Below are positions 53,599-62,099 of a stretch of 64,000 nt of DNA, piece by piece. This DNA is from Rhodoplanes tepidamans (lineage in GTDB: Bacteria; Pseudomonadota; Alphaproteobacteria; Rhizobiales; Xanthobacteraceae). The stretch's first letter is position 1. Each line of letters starts with the position of its first letter. Location: NCBI RefSeq assembly GCF_030813915.1, contig NZ_JAUSUJ010000009.1, positions 1 to 64,000 on the forward strand. The letters run 5' to 3'. Below the pieces are notes generated by a model, which made no database searches, was not told the DNA's origin, and saw nothing but the letters and a program-made list of their open reading frames with translations. Both the position numbers and the translations under genes were made by a program.

Positions 53599-55704
53599 AT
53601 GACGCACCGCGCGACTGAGCATGGCGCGACGCACCCACAGCTGCGGATCGGCATCGACACCGGCGGCACCTTCACGGACATCGTCGCGGTCGACGCCGCC
53701 TCTGGCGCCATGCGGGTCACCAAGGTCGCCTCGACGCCCAGGAATCCGGCGATCGGCCTGGTGCGCGGCGTGGTCGAGATCCTGAAGGCGGGCGACGCCG
53801 GGATCGAGGACGTGGCGGGCCTCGCCCACGGCACCACGGTGGCGACCAACGCGCTCCTGCAGGGCGCCATCGACTCGCTCGGCCTGATCGTCACCGCGGG
53901 CTTCCGGCACGTGCTGGAGATCGCCCGCCAGTCGGTGCCGGACGGCTACGGCAATTCGTATTTCTGGGTGAAGCCCGATCGCCTCGTGCCGCTGCACCGC
54001 GTGCGCGAGGTCGGCGGCCGCATGGACTTTCTCGGCCGCGAGCTGCGGCCGCTCGACGAGGAGAGCGTGCGCGCCGCGGCGCGCGCCTTCAGGGCCCAGG
54101 ACGTCCAGGCGATCGGCATCTGCCTGATCCATGCCTATGCCAACCCGGATCACGAGCGCCGCGTCGCCGCGATCGTGGCGGAGGAATATCCCGAGGCGGT
54201 GCTGTCGCTCTCCTGCGAGGTGCTGCCGGAGTATCGCGAGTACGAGCGCACCGTCACGACGCTGGTCGACGCCTTCGTGAAGCCGCATGTCGGCCGCTAC
54301 CTGCGCCGCATCGCCGACGAGCTCGGGCCCGAGCTGCGGCAGGTGCCGTTCCTGGTGATGCAGTCCTCGGGCGGCGTCGCCGGCGCCGAGCAGGTGATGA
54401 AGAAGCCGATCACCACGGCGCTCTCCGGCCCGGCCGCCGGCGCGCTCGGCTCCGCCGTGATCGCCGAGATCGCCGGCTTCCCGGATCTGGTGACGCTCGA
54501 CGCCGGCGGCACCTCGACCGACCTCTGCCTGATCGAGGGCGGCCGGCCGAGCGTCACCAATGGCGGCTCGGTCGGCCCGTTCCCGGTGCGGCTGCCGATG
54601 ATCGACATCAAGACCATCGGCACCGGCGGCGGCTCGATCGCGTGGATCTCGCGCGAGGGCCATCTGAAGGTCGGGCCGAAGTCGGCCGGCGCCGATCCGG
54701 GGCCGATGTGCTACCCGAACGGCGGCAGCGAGCCGACCATCACGGACGCCAATCTGGTGCTCGGCCGCATCCCGCCGGCGCTGATCGGCGGCGGCATTCC
54801 GCTCGACCGCGCGCGGGCGCGCGCCGGTCTCGCGGCCCTCGCCGCACGGTTGCCCGGCGACATGACGCCCGAGCGCCTCGCCGAGGGCATCGTCGAGATC
54901 GCCAACTGGAACCAGGCCAACGCCATCCGCCAGATGACCATCCAGCGCGGCATCGATCCGCGCGACTTCGCGCTGCTGTCGTTCGGCGGATCGGGGCCGG
55001 CGCAGTCGCCCGCCGTGATGGCGCTGATCGGCATGAAGGCCTGCATCGTGCCGCCGAACCCCGGCAACCTCTCGGCCTTCGGCCTGCTGGCGGTCGACTG
55101 GCGCACCGATCACCTCGTCACCCGGGTGATGCCCGAGCGCGCGATCGACGTCGCGGCGCTCGCCGCGATTTACGAGGGGCTCGATGAGGACGCGCGACGA
55201 ACGCTGGAGCGCGACGGCATCCCGGCGGACCGCGTGCGGCTCGTGCGCGAGGCGGATCTCCGCTATGCCGGCCAGTCGATGGAGGTGCGCGTCGTCGCCC
55301 CCGCCGGTCCGGTGGACGAGGCCTTCGTGGCCGGCCTGATCGACGCCTTCCACGCCGCGCATCGAAAGACCTTCGGCTACGACTATCGGGGCCGCCAGAC
55401 GATCGAGCTGGTCAATCTCACGGTGTCGGGCTTCGGCGTGATCGAGCGTCCGGCGATGCCGCGGCTCGCCGCGCGCAGCGGCGCCGCGCCGGCGCCGGCG
55501 CGCCGGCCGGTGTGGTTCGACGGCGCCTTCGTCGACACGCCGATCGTTTCCCGTGCCACGCTGGCGCCGGGCGAGACGATCTCCGGCCCGCTGGTGGTCG
55601 AGGAGTTCGGCTCCACCACGGTGGTGTTCCCGGGGCAGACGCTCACCGTCGACCCGCACGGGATCCTGATCATTCGCGCCGCGAGCGGGGAGGCCGGACG
55701 ATGA
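53599..55704 (+). CDS. hydantoinase/oxoprolinase subunit A
   Basis: A 701-residue ATP-dependent amidohydrolase subunit (HyuA). N-terminal phosphate-binding motif RIGIDTGGTFTDIVAVD and AHGTTVATNALLQG, central LSGPAAGALGSA, LVTLDAGGTSTDLCLIEG and IDIKTIGTGGGSIAW, and the C-terminal swivel segment (LVVEEFGSTTVVFPGQTL). With subunit B it opens cyclic amides (5-oxoproline, hydantoins, lactams) using ATP. Stop overlaps the subunit B start by four bases. The substrate cannot be read from sequence. Confidence 0.93.
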   Translation: MTHRATEHGATHPQLRIGIDTGGTFTDIVAVDAASGAMRVTKVASTPRNPAIGLVRGVVEILKAGDAGIEDVAGLAHGTTVATNALLQGAIDSLGLIVTAGFRHVLEIARQSVPDGYGNSYFWVKPDRLVPLHRVREVGGRMDFLGRELRPLDEESVRAAARAFRAQDVQAIGICLIHAYANPDHERRVAAIVAEEYPEAVLSLSCEVLPEYREYERTVTTLVDAFVKPHVGRYLRRIADELGPELRQVPFLVMQSSGGVAGAEQVMKKPITTALSGPAAGALGSAVIAEIAGFPDLVTLDAGGTSTDLCLIEGGRPSVTNGGSVGPFPVRLPMIDIKTIGTGGGSIAWISREGHLKVGPKSAGADPGPMCYPNGGSEPTITDANLVLGRIPPALIGGGIPLDRARARAGLAALAARLPGDMTPERLAEGIVEIANWNQANAIRQMTIQRGIDPRDFALLSFGGSGPAQSPAVMALIGMKACIVPPNPGNLSAFGLLAVDWRTDHLVTRVMPERAIDVAALAAIYEGLDEDARRTLERDGIPADRVRLVREADLRYAGQSMEVRVVAPAGPVDEAFVAGLIDAFHAAHRKTFGYDYRGRQTIELVNLTVSGFGVIERPAMPRLAARSGAAPAPARRPVWFDGAFVDTPIVSRATLAPGETISGPLVVEEFGSTTVVFPGQTLTVDPHGILIIRAASGEAGR

Positions 55705-57575
55705 CCATGCAGCCGCGCGACGTGATCTCGAACAAGGCCGTCGTCGATCCGATCGTCCTGCAGATCGTCGAGGGGACCCTCAACTCGATCGAGGCGGAGA
55801 TCGAGTATGCGATCGAGCGCACGGCGCGCTCGCCGATGATCCGCGAGGCGCACGACTACCGGGTCGGGCTGTTCGACCGGCGTTGCCGCAAGCTCACCGG
55901 CCGCTCCTATTCGGCTATGCCCAATGCCGTGGTGCGCGACTTCCCGGTCGAGACCATGCGGCCGGGCGACGTCTATCTGATGAACGACACCTATCTGACC
56001 GAGGGCTCGATCGGCCATCTGCCCGATCTGTGCTCGACCGTGCCGGTGTTCCACGACGGCGAGGTGGTGGCGTTCATCCAGGCCTTCGGCCACCACGACG
56101 ACATCGGCGGCCGGGTGCCGGGCTCGATGCCGGGCACGGCGACCTCGGTGTTCGAGGAAGGCCTCGCCGTGCCGCCGATCAAGTTCTACTCCGAAGGCGT
56201 GCGCAACGAGGCGGCCTTCACCATCATCAAGCGCAACACCCGCGTGCCCGAGATGCTGGCGGCCGATCTCGACTCCGAGATGCAGGCCTGCCTGATGGGC
56301 GCGCGCCGCATGGCCGAGCTGTTCGAACGCTTCGGCCGCGACACCGTCGAGGCGTGCTTCCAGGCCATCCTGGACAAGTGCCGCGACGTGTTCGCCCGCG
56401 AGCTGCTGCCGAAGATCGCCGACGGCGAGTATCTTTGGGAGGACTATGTCGAGCACGACGGCCTGACCGATCCCAAGCTGCACAAGATCGCGCTCAAGCT
56501 GACCAAGCGCGGCGAGAAGATCACGCTCGACTTCACCGGCACGGATCCGCAGTCCACCGGGCCGATCAACTGGCCGGCCGACTACGCCGACGGCGCCTTC
56601 CTGATCAAGTGGATCGCGCCGATCCTGCGCAACCTCGCCGACACGCCGGAGCGCGCCGCCGAGATCGACGTGAACGAAGGCGTCTGCGAGGTCTTCGACG
56701 TGATCTTCCCGCCGAAGGGCACGCTGATCACGCCCGAATGGCCGGCGCCGACCAATGCGCGCAGCTTCGTGCTGCTGCGCTGCCTGTGCCTGCTCGCCGG
56801 CACGGTGGCGCAGGCCGTCGACGGCCGCATCCCGGCCGACCAGGAGACGATCAGATACACGGGCTTCTTCGGGCTCGATCGCGACGGCAAGCCGTTCCTG
56901 TCGCGCGAGGTGCTCGGCGGCGGCTCGGGCGGACGCTGGTACGCGGATGGAAACGACGCCATCCACATCGTGCCGGACTCGCGCAACCAGCCGGCGGAGT
57001 TCACCGAGACGCGCTTTCCACTCCTCGTCGAGAAGCTGGCGCTGCGCACCGACTCCGGCGGCGCCGGCTTCCGCCGCGGCGGGCTCGGCTACGAGAAGCA
57101 TTATCGCGCGCTGGTCGACTGCCGGACCATCGTGACGGCCGACCGGGTGCGGCTCGGCTGCTGGGGCGTCAAGGGCGGCCAGGCCGGCCAGCCCTTCTGC
57201 GTCACGGTCGACATCGAGGGCGAGGCGAAGACGCTCGGCGGGCTGGTCGACGGCGAGCCGGTGAAGGCCGGGCAGGTGGTCCGCGTCGTCACCACGGGCG
57301 GCGGCGGCTGGGGCGACCCGCTTTCGCGCGAGCCGGAGCTGGTGGCCCGCGACGTGACGGAAGGCCGCGTCTCGCCCGTGGCGGCGCGCGAGGACTACGG
57401 CGTGGTCCTGAGCATCGGCCCGGACGGCGTTGCGGCTGCCGATACGGCCGCCACCGCCGCACTGCGGGATGAAATCAGGTTGCGGCGAACCGCGCCGCTG
57501 CCGATGATCGACCGCGGCCCGGGTTTTGCGGCGATGCTGCGCGGCGCGTGCGCGCCATGGACGAGATCGAGCTGA
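55701..57575 (+). CDS. hydantoinase B/oxoprolinase subunit B
   Basis: A 624-residue partner of HyuA. Family signature: AIERTARSPMIREAHDYRVG, MNDTYLTEGSIGHLPDL, GHHDDIGGRVPGSMPGTA, and the C-terminal GRVSPVAAREDYG end. The annotated stop at 57575 follows a run of atypical codons (GCG TGC GCG CCA TGG ACG AGA). A frame starting with GTG at 57548 instead gives 21 codons with only G or C in third position, ending TAG 57611-57613, six bases before the next gene. A lost base near 57546 would restore this longer C-terminus. Confidence 0.92.
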   Translation: MTMQPRDVISNKAVVDPIVLQIVEGTLNSIEAEIEYAIERTARSPMIREAHDYRVGLFDRRCRKLTGRSYSAMPNAVVRDFPVETMRPGDVYLMNDTYLTEGSIGHLPDLCSTVPVFHDGEVVAFIQAFGHHDDIGGRVPGSMPGTATSVFEEGLAVPPIKFYSEGVRNEAAFTIIKRNTRVPEMLAADLDSEMQACLMGARRMAELFERFGRDTVEACFQAILDKCRDVFARELLPKIADGEYLWEDYVEHDGLTDPKLHKIALKLTKRGEKITLDFTGTDPQSTGPINWPADYADGAFLIKWIAPILRNLADTPERAAEIDVNEGVCEVFDVIFPPKGTLITPEWPAPTNARSFVLLRCLCLLAGTVAQAVDGRIPADQETIRYTGFFGLDRDGKPFLSREVLGGGSGGRWYADGNDAIHIVPDSRNQPAEFTETRFPLLVEKLALRTDSGGAGFRRGGLGYEKHYRALVDCRTIVTADRVRLGCWGVKGGQAGQPFCVTVDIEGEAKTLGGLVDGEPVKAGQVVRVVTTGGGGWGDPLSREPELVARDVTEGRVSPVAAREDYGVVLSIGPDGVAAADTAATAALRDEIRLRRTAPLPMIDRGPGFAAMLRGACAPWTRSS

Positions 57576-57619
57576 GCAACACGACCGGCGAGACCGGGTC
57601 CAACAAGGAGTAGTCCAGG

Positions 57620-58714
57620 ATGGCGATCGAAGTCGCCAAGATCGAGATCAAGAGCGTGCAGGATGCCTCGGGGCTCGAGGCCTGCATCGATGCCGGGCAG
57701 TTCACGGCCGACGAGGTGGTCGCGGTGATCGGCAAGACCGAGGGCAACGGCGGCGTGAACGATTTTACGCGCCTCTTGTCCGACCAGGCGTTCCGCCGCG
57801 TGCTGCTGAAGAAGGGCAAGCGCAGCGAGGCCGACATCGCCGGCATTCCGATGGTGTGGTCGGGCGGCTGCGACGGCGTCATCACGCCGCACGCGACCGT
57901 GTTCGCCCGCACGCCGGCGACCGGCCCGGCCGACAAGGCCCGCCTCGCCATCGGCACCTCGCTCAGCGAGGAGCTGCTGCCCGAGGACATCGGCCGGCCC
58001 GCCATGGTCGAGAAGGTGGCGGCCGCCGTGAAGGCCGCGATGCGCGACGCCGGCATCGCCGACCCGAAGGACGTCCACTACGTCCAGACCAAGACGCCGC
58101 TCCTCACCATCGAGTCGGTGCGCGACGCCGAGCACCGCGGCCAGACCGTCGCCTGCGAGGTGCACGACTCCATGGGCGTGTCGAACGGCACCACGGCGCT
58201 CGGCATCGCGGTGGCGCTCGGCGAGATCACGATGCCCAAGGCGGAGGAGATCTGCCGCAATCTCGATCTCTACTCCTCGGTGGCGTCCTGCTCGTCGGGC
58301 GTCGAGCTGACCAGGGCGCAGATCGTGCTGCTCGGCAACAAGCCGGGGGCAGGGGGCCGCTACCGGATCGGGCACGCGGTGATGAAGGACGCGCTCGACA
58401 TCGACGGCATCTACGACGCCATCCGCGACGCCGGCCTCGACCTGCCGGAGCGGGCCCGCGCCGCGGATCTCGGCGGCCGTCTCGTCAACGTCTTCATCAA
58501 GTGCGAGGCGGACCGGCGCGGCACCCTGCGCGGCCGCCGCCAGATCATGCTCGACGATTCCGACGTGCATCACCACCGCCACGCCAAGGGCGCGGTCGGC
58601 GGCGTCGCGGCGACGGCGATCGGCGATCCCTGCGTGTTCGTCTCGGTCGACGCCATGCATCAGGGTCCGCACGGCGGCGGCCCGGTGATCGCCATCGTCG
58701 ACGTGGGGGAGTGA
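57620..58714 (+). CDS. ring-opening amidohydrolase (cyanuric acid hydrolase/barbiturase family)
   Basis: A 364-residue member of the small AtzD/TrzD/Bar family, built from three pseudo-repeats around a barrel. The three Lys/Ser dyads are Lys39/Ser81, Lys158/Ser226 and Lys294/Ser342, matching AtzD Lys42/Ser85, Lys160/Ser226 and Lys292/Ser343 nearly residue for residue. Motifs: [58 protein letters not shown] and [15 protein letters not shown]. It opens a cyclic ureide ring by hydrolysis. RBS AAGGAG at 57605. Cyanurate versus barbiturate versus another imide cannot be decided. Next to hyuAB and an ABC importer. Confidence 0.92.
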   Translation: MAIEVAKIEIKSVQDASGLEACIDAGQFTADEVVAVIGKTEGNGGVNDFTRLLSDQAFRRVLLKKGKRSEADIAGIPMVWSGGCDGVITPHATVFARTPATGPADKARLAIGTSLSEELLPEDIGRPAMVEKVAAAVKAAMRDAGIADPKDVHYVQTKTPLLTIESVRDAEHRGQTVACEVHDSMGVSNGTTALGIAVALGEITMPKAEEICRNLDLYSSVASCSSGVELTRAQIVLLGNKPGAGGRYRIGHAVMKDALDIDGIYDAIRDAGLDLPERARAADLGGRLVNVFIKCEADRRGTLRGRRQIMLDDSDVHHHRHAKGAVGGVAATAIGDPCVFVSVDAMHQGPHGGGPVIAIVDVGE

Positions 58715-58738
58715 GAACGCGAAGGCGGCCCGCCGGAC

Positions 58739-58821
58739 TCCGTTCGTCCCCGCGCAGGCGGGGACCCGGGGGCCTCACGGCAGAGCGGCTCTGGATCCCC
58801 GCTCGCGCGGGGATGAGCGGA
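58739..58821. repeat. palindromic intergenic repeat, family B, copy 2
   Basis: Begins TCCGTTCGTCCCCGCG and ends GGGGATGAGCGGA, with CTCTGGATCCCC inside. Sits in the 287-base gap between the ring-opening enzyme and the transporter binding protein, where it could modulate the downstream transcript. Confidence 0.65.
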
Positions 58822-59001
58822 GGACGGAGCGGACGCGGAGAACAGATTCGACCGTGCCGGCACATGGCACGGGCCTTGCTTGAAATACACAGTGCCCGGA
58901 GCCGGTCCGCCGGCTCCGGGCTCCACAGACCTGAAGTCCCGCCGTCGATCGACCTCGATCAATCGCCAACGATGAGTGCCAGGAACCACGGGAGCCGTCG
59001 C

Positions 59002-59982
59002 ATGAAGCATTTCGGAAGGATCGCAGCGGTGGTTGCCGCGATGGCGGCCTGGGGCCTGTCGGGCGCCCCGGCGGTCGCGCAGGACAAGGTGAAGGTCGGC
59101 GTGTTTCCGATCTCCTCGTCGCTGCCCTATTTCGTGGCGATCGAGAAGGGCTACTTCAAGAAGCGCAACATCGAGCCCGAGACCATCAAGCTGATGGGCG
59201 GGCCGGCCAACGTCGCCGCGCTGATGACCAACCAGATCGAGGTCTCGGCCGTGCTGGTGACGCTTGAGGGCCTCAACGCCAACGTCAAGAAGCCGGGCGT
59301 CGCGATGTACATCGCGATGCACAGCCAGACGCCCGAATACAAGATGGAGCAGTTCGTCGTCCGCACCGGGCTCGCCGACAAGGTGAAGACGATCGCCGAC
59401 CTCAAGGGCCTCAAGCTGATGTCGGCGCCGGGCCCGGCCAACCTCAACACCGCCAAGGGCGTGCTCGCCAAGGTCGGCCTGAAGGACGGCGACTACACGA
59501 TCGACCAGCTGGACATGGGGCAGCACGTCAACGCCATGAAGGCCGGCACCTTCGACGGCGGCTATACGCTGGAGCCGGGCGCCACCATCATGGAGAAGAT
59601 GGGCGTCGCCAAGCGGGTCGAGGCCGGGGTGATCTCCACCTACATCCTCGGCAGCCCGAAGGCCGACGCCTTCGCGGCGGGCTGCGCCTTCACGACCGAC
59701 TTCATCACCAAGCGTCCGGACGTCGCCAAGCGCTTCGCCGAGAGCTGGGCCGAGGCCGTGGACTACATCAAGAAGAACCCGGCCGACGCGCGAAAATATC
59801 TCGCCAAGAACACCATGACGCCGGACAACCTCGTCGACGAGGTGCCGATGCTCGGCTACACGATGACCAAGGACATGAGCCCCGAGCAGCTCGGCTACCT
59901 GCAGAAGTTCGCCGACTTCGGCACCGCGATCGGCGTCGTCCCCGAGAAGATCGACATCAAGACGGTCGTGAAGGGGTTCTGA
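59002..59982 (+). CDS. NitT/TauT-type ABC transporter substrate-binding protein
   Basis: A 326-residue periplasmic binding protein (NMT1/THI5-like). Signal peptide MKHFGRIAAVVAAMAAWGLS with cleavage near AVAQ; mature part begins KVKVGVFPISSSLPYFVAIEKGYF, the family opening, and has NVAALMTNQIEVSAVL and FDGGYTLEPGATIM. RBS GGGAG precedes the start. Relatives bind small aromatic or heterocyclic acids, pyrimidines, taurine or nitrate. First transporter gene, consistent with importing the cluster's substrate. Confidence 0.9.
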   Translation: MKHFGRIAAVVAAMAAWGLSGAPAVAQDKVKVGVFPISSSLPYFVAIEKGYFKKRNIEPETIKLMGGPANVAALMTNQIEVSAVLVTLEGLNANVKKPGVAMYIAMHSQTPEYKMEQFVVRTGLADKVKTIADLKGLKLMSAPGPANLNTAKGVLAKVGLKDGDYTIDQLDMGQHVNAMKAGTFDGGYTLEPGATIMEKMGVAKRVEAGVISTYILGSPKADAFAAGCAFTTDFITKRPDVAKRFAESWAEAVDYIKKNPADARKYLAKNTMTPDNLVDEVPMLGYTMTKDMSPEQLGYLQKFADFGTAIGVVPEKIDIKTVVKGF

Positions 59983-60009
59983 TGGCGCGGTCGTGACCGT
60001 CGCCTCGAT

Positions 60010-60120
60010 CCGTCACCCTGAGGTGCTCGGGCGCAGCCCGAGCCTCGAAGGGCGACGGCCGAGGCGCCCGGGCCGCATCCTTCGAGGCTCGCCCTGCGGG
60101 CGAGCACCTCAGGATGACGG
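60010..60120. repeat. long palindromic intergenic repeat, family C
   Basis: Arms of 42 bases (60010-60051 and 60079-60120): CCGTCACCCTGAGGTGCTCG inward, CGAGCACCTCAGGATGACGG at the end; nearly complementary except for a few internal bases. Lies inside the ABC operon between the binding-protein and ATPase genes. Confidence 0.8.
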
Positions 60121-60172
60121 GGATGTTTCGAGCCTCGTCGAAATCGACGTAAACGCCGACAGGTCGCCGATC

Positions 60173-61021
60173 ATGGACGCAACCCCCGACACCGTCCGGT
60201 CCTCCCCGGCAGATCCGCACGCGGAGGAGTTCCCGTCGACCCCGCCGGTCGGCGGCGCCGGCAAGCGGCCGCACGTCACCATCCGCGGCCTGAGCAAGCG
60301 CTTCGGCAGGACCGTCATCTACGACGACTTCGACCTCGACCTGCCGCGCGGCGAGCTGATCTCGGTGTTCGGGCCGAACGGCTGCGGCAAGAGCACGCTG
60401 ATCAACATGATCGCCGGGCTGATCCCGGTCGATTCCGGCCGCATCCTGTTCGACGGGATGCTGCTCTCGGAGATCAAGTTCGGCTACGTGTTCCAGAACT
60501 ACCGCGAGGCGCTGTTCCCGTGGATGCGCGCCTTCGACAACATCGCCTATCCGCTCAAGCTGATGAAGGTGCCGGCGGCGGAGCGCAAGGCGAAGACCGA
60601 GGCGCTGGTCGAGCGGCTCGGCGTCAAGATCGACCTCTCCATGTATCCCTACCAGATGTCGGGCGGCCAGCAGCAGCTCGTCTCGATCATGCGGTCGCTG
60701 GTGGTGGAGCCCGAGATCCTCTTTCTCGACGAGCCGTTCTCGGCGCTCGACTACGAGATGACGCTGTTCATGCGCGAGCAGCTGCAGAAGCTGTTCGTCG
60801 AGAGCGGCACCACCATGGTGCTGGTGTCGCACGACCTGGAGGAGGCCGTGTATCTGGCCGACCGGGTGCTGCTGCTGTCGCGCCATCCGGCCCGGGTCGC
60901 CGACTTCGTGCCGGTGAACGTGCCGCGCCCGCGCGGCGACGAGACGCTGTCCGATCCGGAGTTCGTCCGCCTCAAGGCGCACTGCCTGGAGGTGTTCCAA
61001 CGCGAGGTGAGGCGAGGATGA
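60173..61021 (+). CDS. ABC transporter ATP-binding protein
   Basis: A 282-residue ATPase of the NitT/TauT importer group. Walker A FGPNGCGKST, Q-loop FGYVFQNYREALFPWM, signature MSGGQQQLVSI (GQQQ rather than GMRQ/GEQQ), Walker B ILFLDEPFSALD and switch His in VSHDLEEAVYLADR. The N-terminal 30 residues are variable. Start MDATPDTVR, beyond the palindrome; the frame runs through the repeat but that is not coding. Stop overlaps the permease ATG by four bases. Confidence 0.92.
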   Translation: MDATPDTVRSSPADPHAEEFPSTPPVGGAGKRPHVTIRGLSKRFGRTVIYDDFDLDLPRGELISVFGPNGCGKSTLINMIAGLIPVDSGRILFDGMLLSEIKFGYVFQNYREALFPWMRAFDNIAYPLKLMKVPAAERKAKTEALVERLGVKIDLSMYPYQMSGGQQQLVSIMRSLVVEPEILFLDEPFSALDYEMTLFMREQLQKLFVESGTTMVLVSHDLEEAVYLADRVLLLSRHPARVADFVPVNVPRPRGDETLSDPEFVRLKAHCLEVFQREVRRG

Positions 61022-61776
61022 TCCGCAGGCTCGATGCGTTCCTGCCGCTGGTCGGCGTCGTCGCGCTGCTCGCCTTCTGGTCGCTGGTCTCGGCGCGCGG
61101 CTGGGTCGACCCGGTGCTGCTGCCGTCGCCGGCCGCCACCTTCAAGGCGTTCTGGTCCGGCATGGACGGCGGCGCGCTCGGCTTCGACTTCGTCAAGACC
61201 GTCTACCGCACCACCATGGCGACCGTCATCGCCGCCGTGATCGCCATCCCGCTCGGCATCATGTTGGGCTCGTCCGAGCGCCTCTACCGCTCGCTCGAGT
61301 TCGTCATCGACTTCTTCCGCTCGACTCCGGCCTCGGCGATGTTCCCGCTGTTCCTGGTGCTGTTCGGGGTGGGCGACGAGACCAAGATCTCGGTCGCCGC
61401 CTTCGGCGCCATCCTGGTGATCCTGTTCAACGTCGCCTACGGGGTGATGAACGCGCGAAAGACCCGGCTGCTCGCCGCCAAGGTGATGGGAGCGTCGCGC
61501 CTGCGCGTCCTGTTCGACGTGATGCTGCGCGAGTCGCTGCCACAGACCTTCGTCGGCCTGCGCAACGGCGTGTCGCTGGCGCTGGTCATCATCGTGGTCG
61601 CCGAGATGTTCATCGGCTCGCAGGACGGGCTCGGCCACAGCGTCTTCGAGGCCCAGCAGCTGTTCGACATGCCCCGCATGTACGCCGCCATCGCGGCCGC
61701 CGGGGCGCTCGGCTACGGGCTGAACCTCCTGTTCCTGACCATCGAGCGCCGGTTCGTGCACTGGTCGGGGAAGTAG
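61018..61776 (+). CDS. ABC transporter permease
   Basis: A 252-residue inner-membrane permease (BPD_transp_1) with about six helices. EAA-type loop VMGASRLRVLFDVMLRESLPQ for contact with the ATPase. The N-terminus is MIRRLDAFLPLVGVVALLAFW. Coupled to the ATPase by the ATGA overlap. As a homodimer it would complete the importer; no second permease is present. Confidence 0.92.
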   Translation: MIRRLDAFLPLVGVVALLAFWSLVSARGWVDPVLLPSPAATFKAFWSGMDGGALGFDFVKTVYRTTMATVIAAVIAIPLGIMLGSSERLYRSLEFVIDFFRSTPASAMFPLFLVLFGVGDETKISVAAFGAILVILFNVAYGVMNARKTRLLAAKVMGASRLRVLFDVMLRESLPQTFVGLRNGVSLALVIIVVAEMFIGSQDGLGHSVFEAQQLFDMPRMYAAIAAAGALGYGLNLLFLTIERRFVHWSGK

Positions 61777-61782
61777 CTTCCG

Positions 61783-61885
61783 GTCATTCCGGGACGGCGC
61801 GGAGCGCCGGACCCGGAATCCAGTAAGGAATGCCGAGTATGCGGCTGGATTCCGGGTTCGCGCTTACAGCGCGCCCCGGAATGAC
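61783..61885. repeat. palindromic intergenic repeat, family A
   Basis: Arms GTCATTCCGGG (61783-61793) and CCCGGAATGAC (61875-61885), with inner CCCGGAATCCAG / CTGGATTCCGGG. Directly after the permease stop; probably ends or trims the transporter transcript. The remaining part of the 323-base gap to 62099 shows no gene. Confidence 0.8.
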
Positions 61886-62099
61886 GGTCTCGCTACCGCA
61901 CCGCACACTCCTCGCACCGTCCGGGACGACAAAACGTCGCTCCCCGTTTCCGGCGCGCCTGCGATGCAGGGGCGCGGGTTCTGTCCGCACCGGCCTCGTG
62001 TAGTCTTTTTCGCGCCCCAACGCTCGCGGATCCCGGGATCCCCTCCCGGGCGGCTCGACCCGGCCGCGACCGCCAGAAAATTTCGAGGAGACAGTCCGC

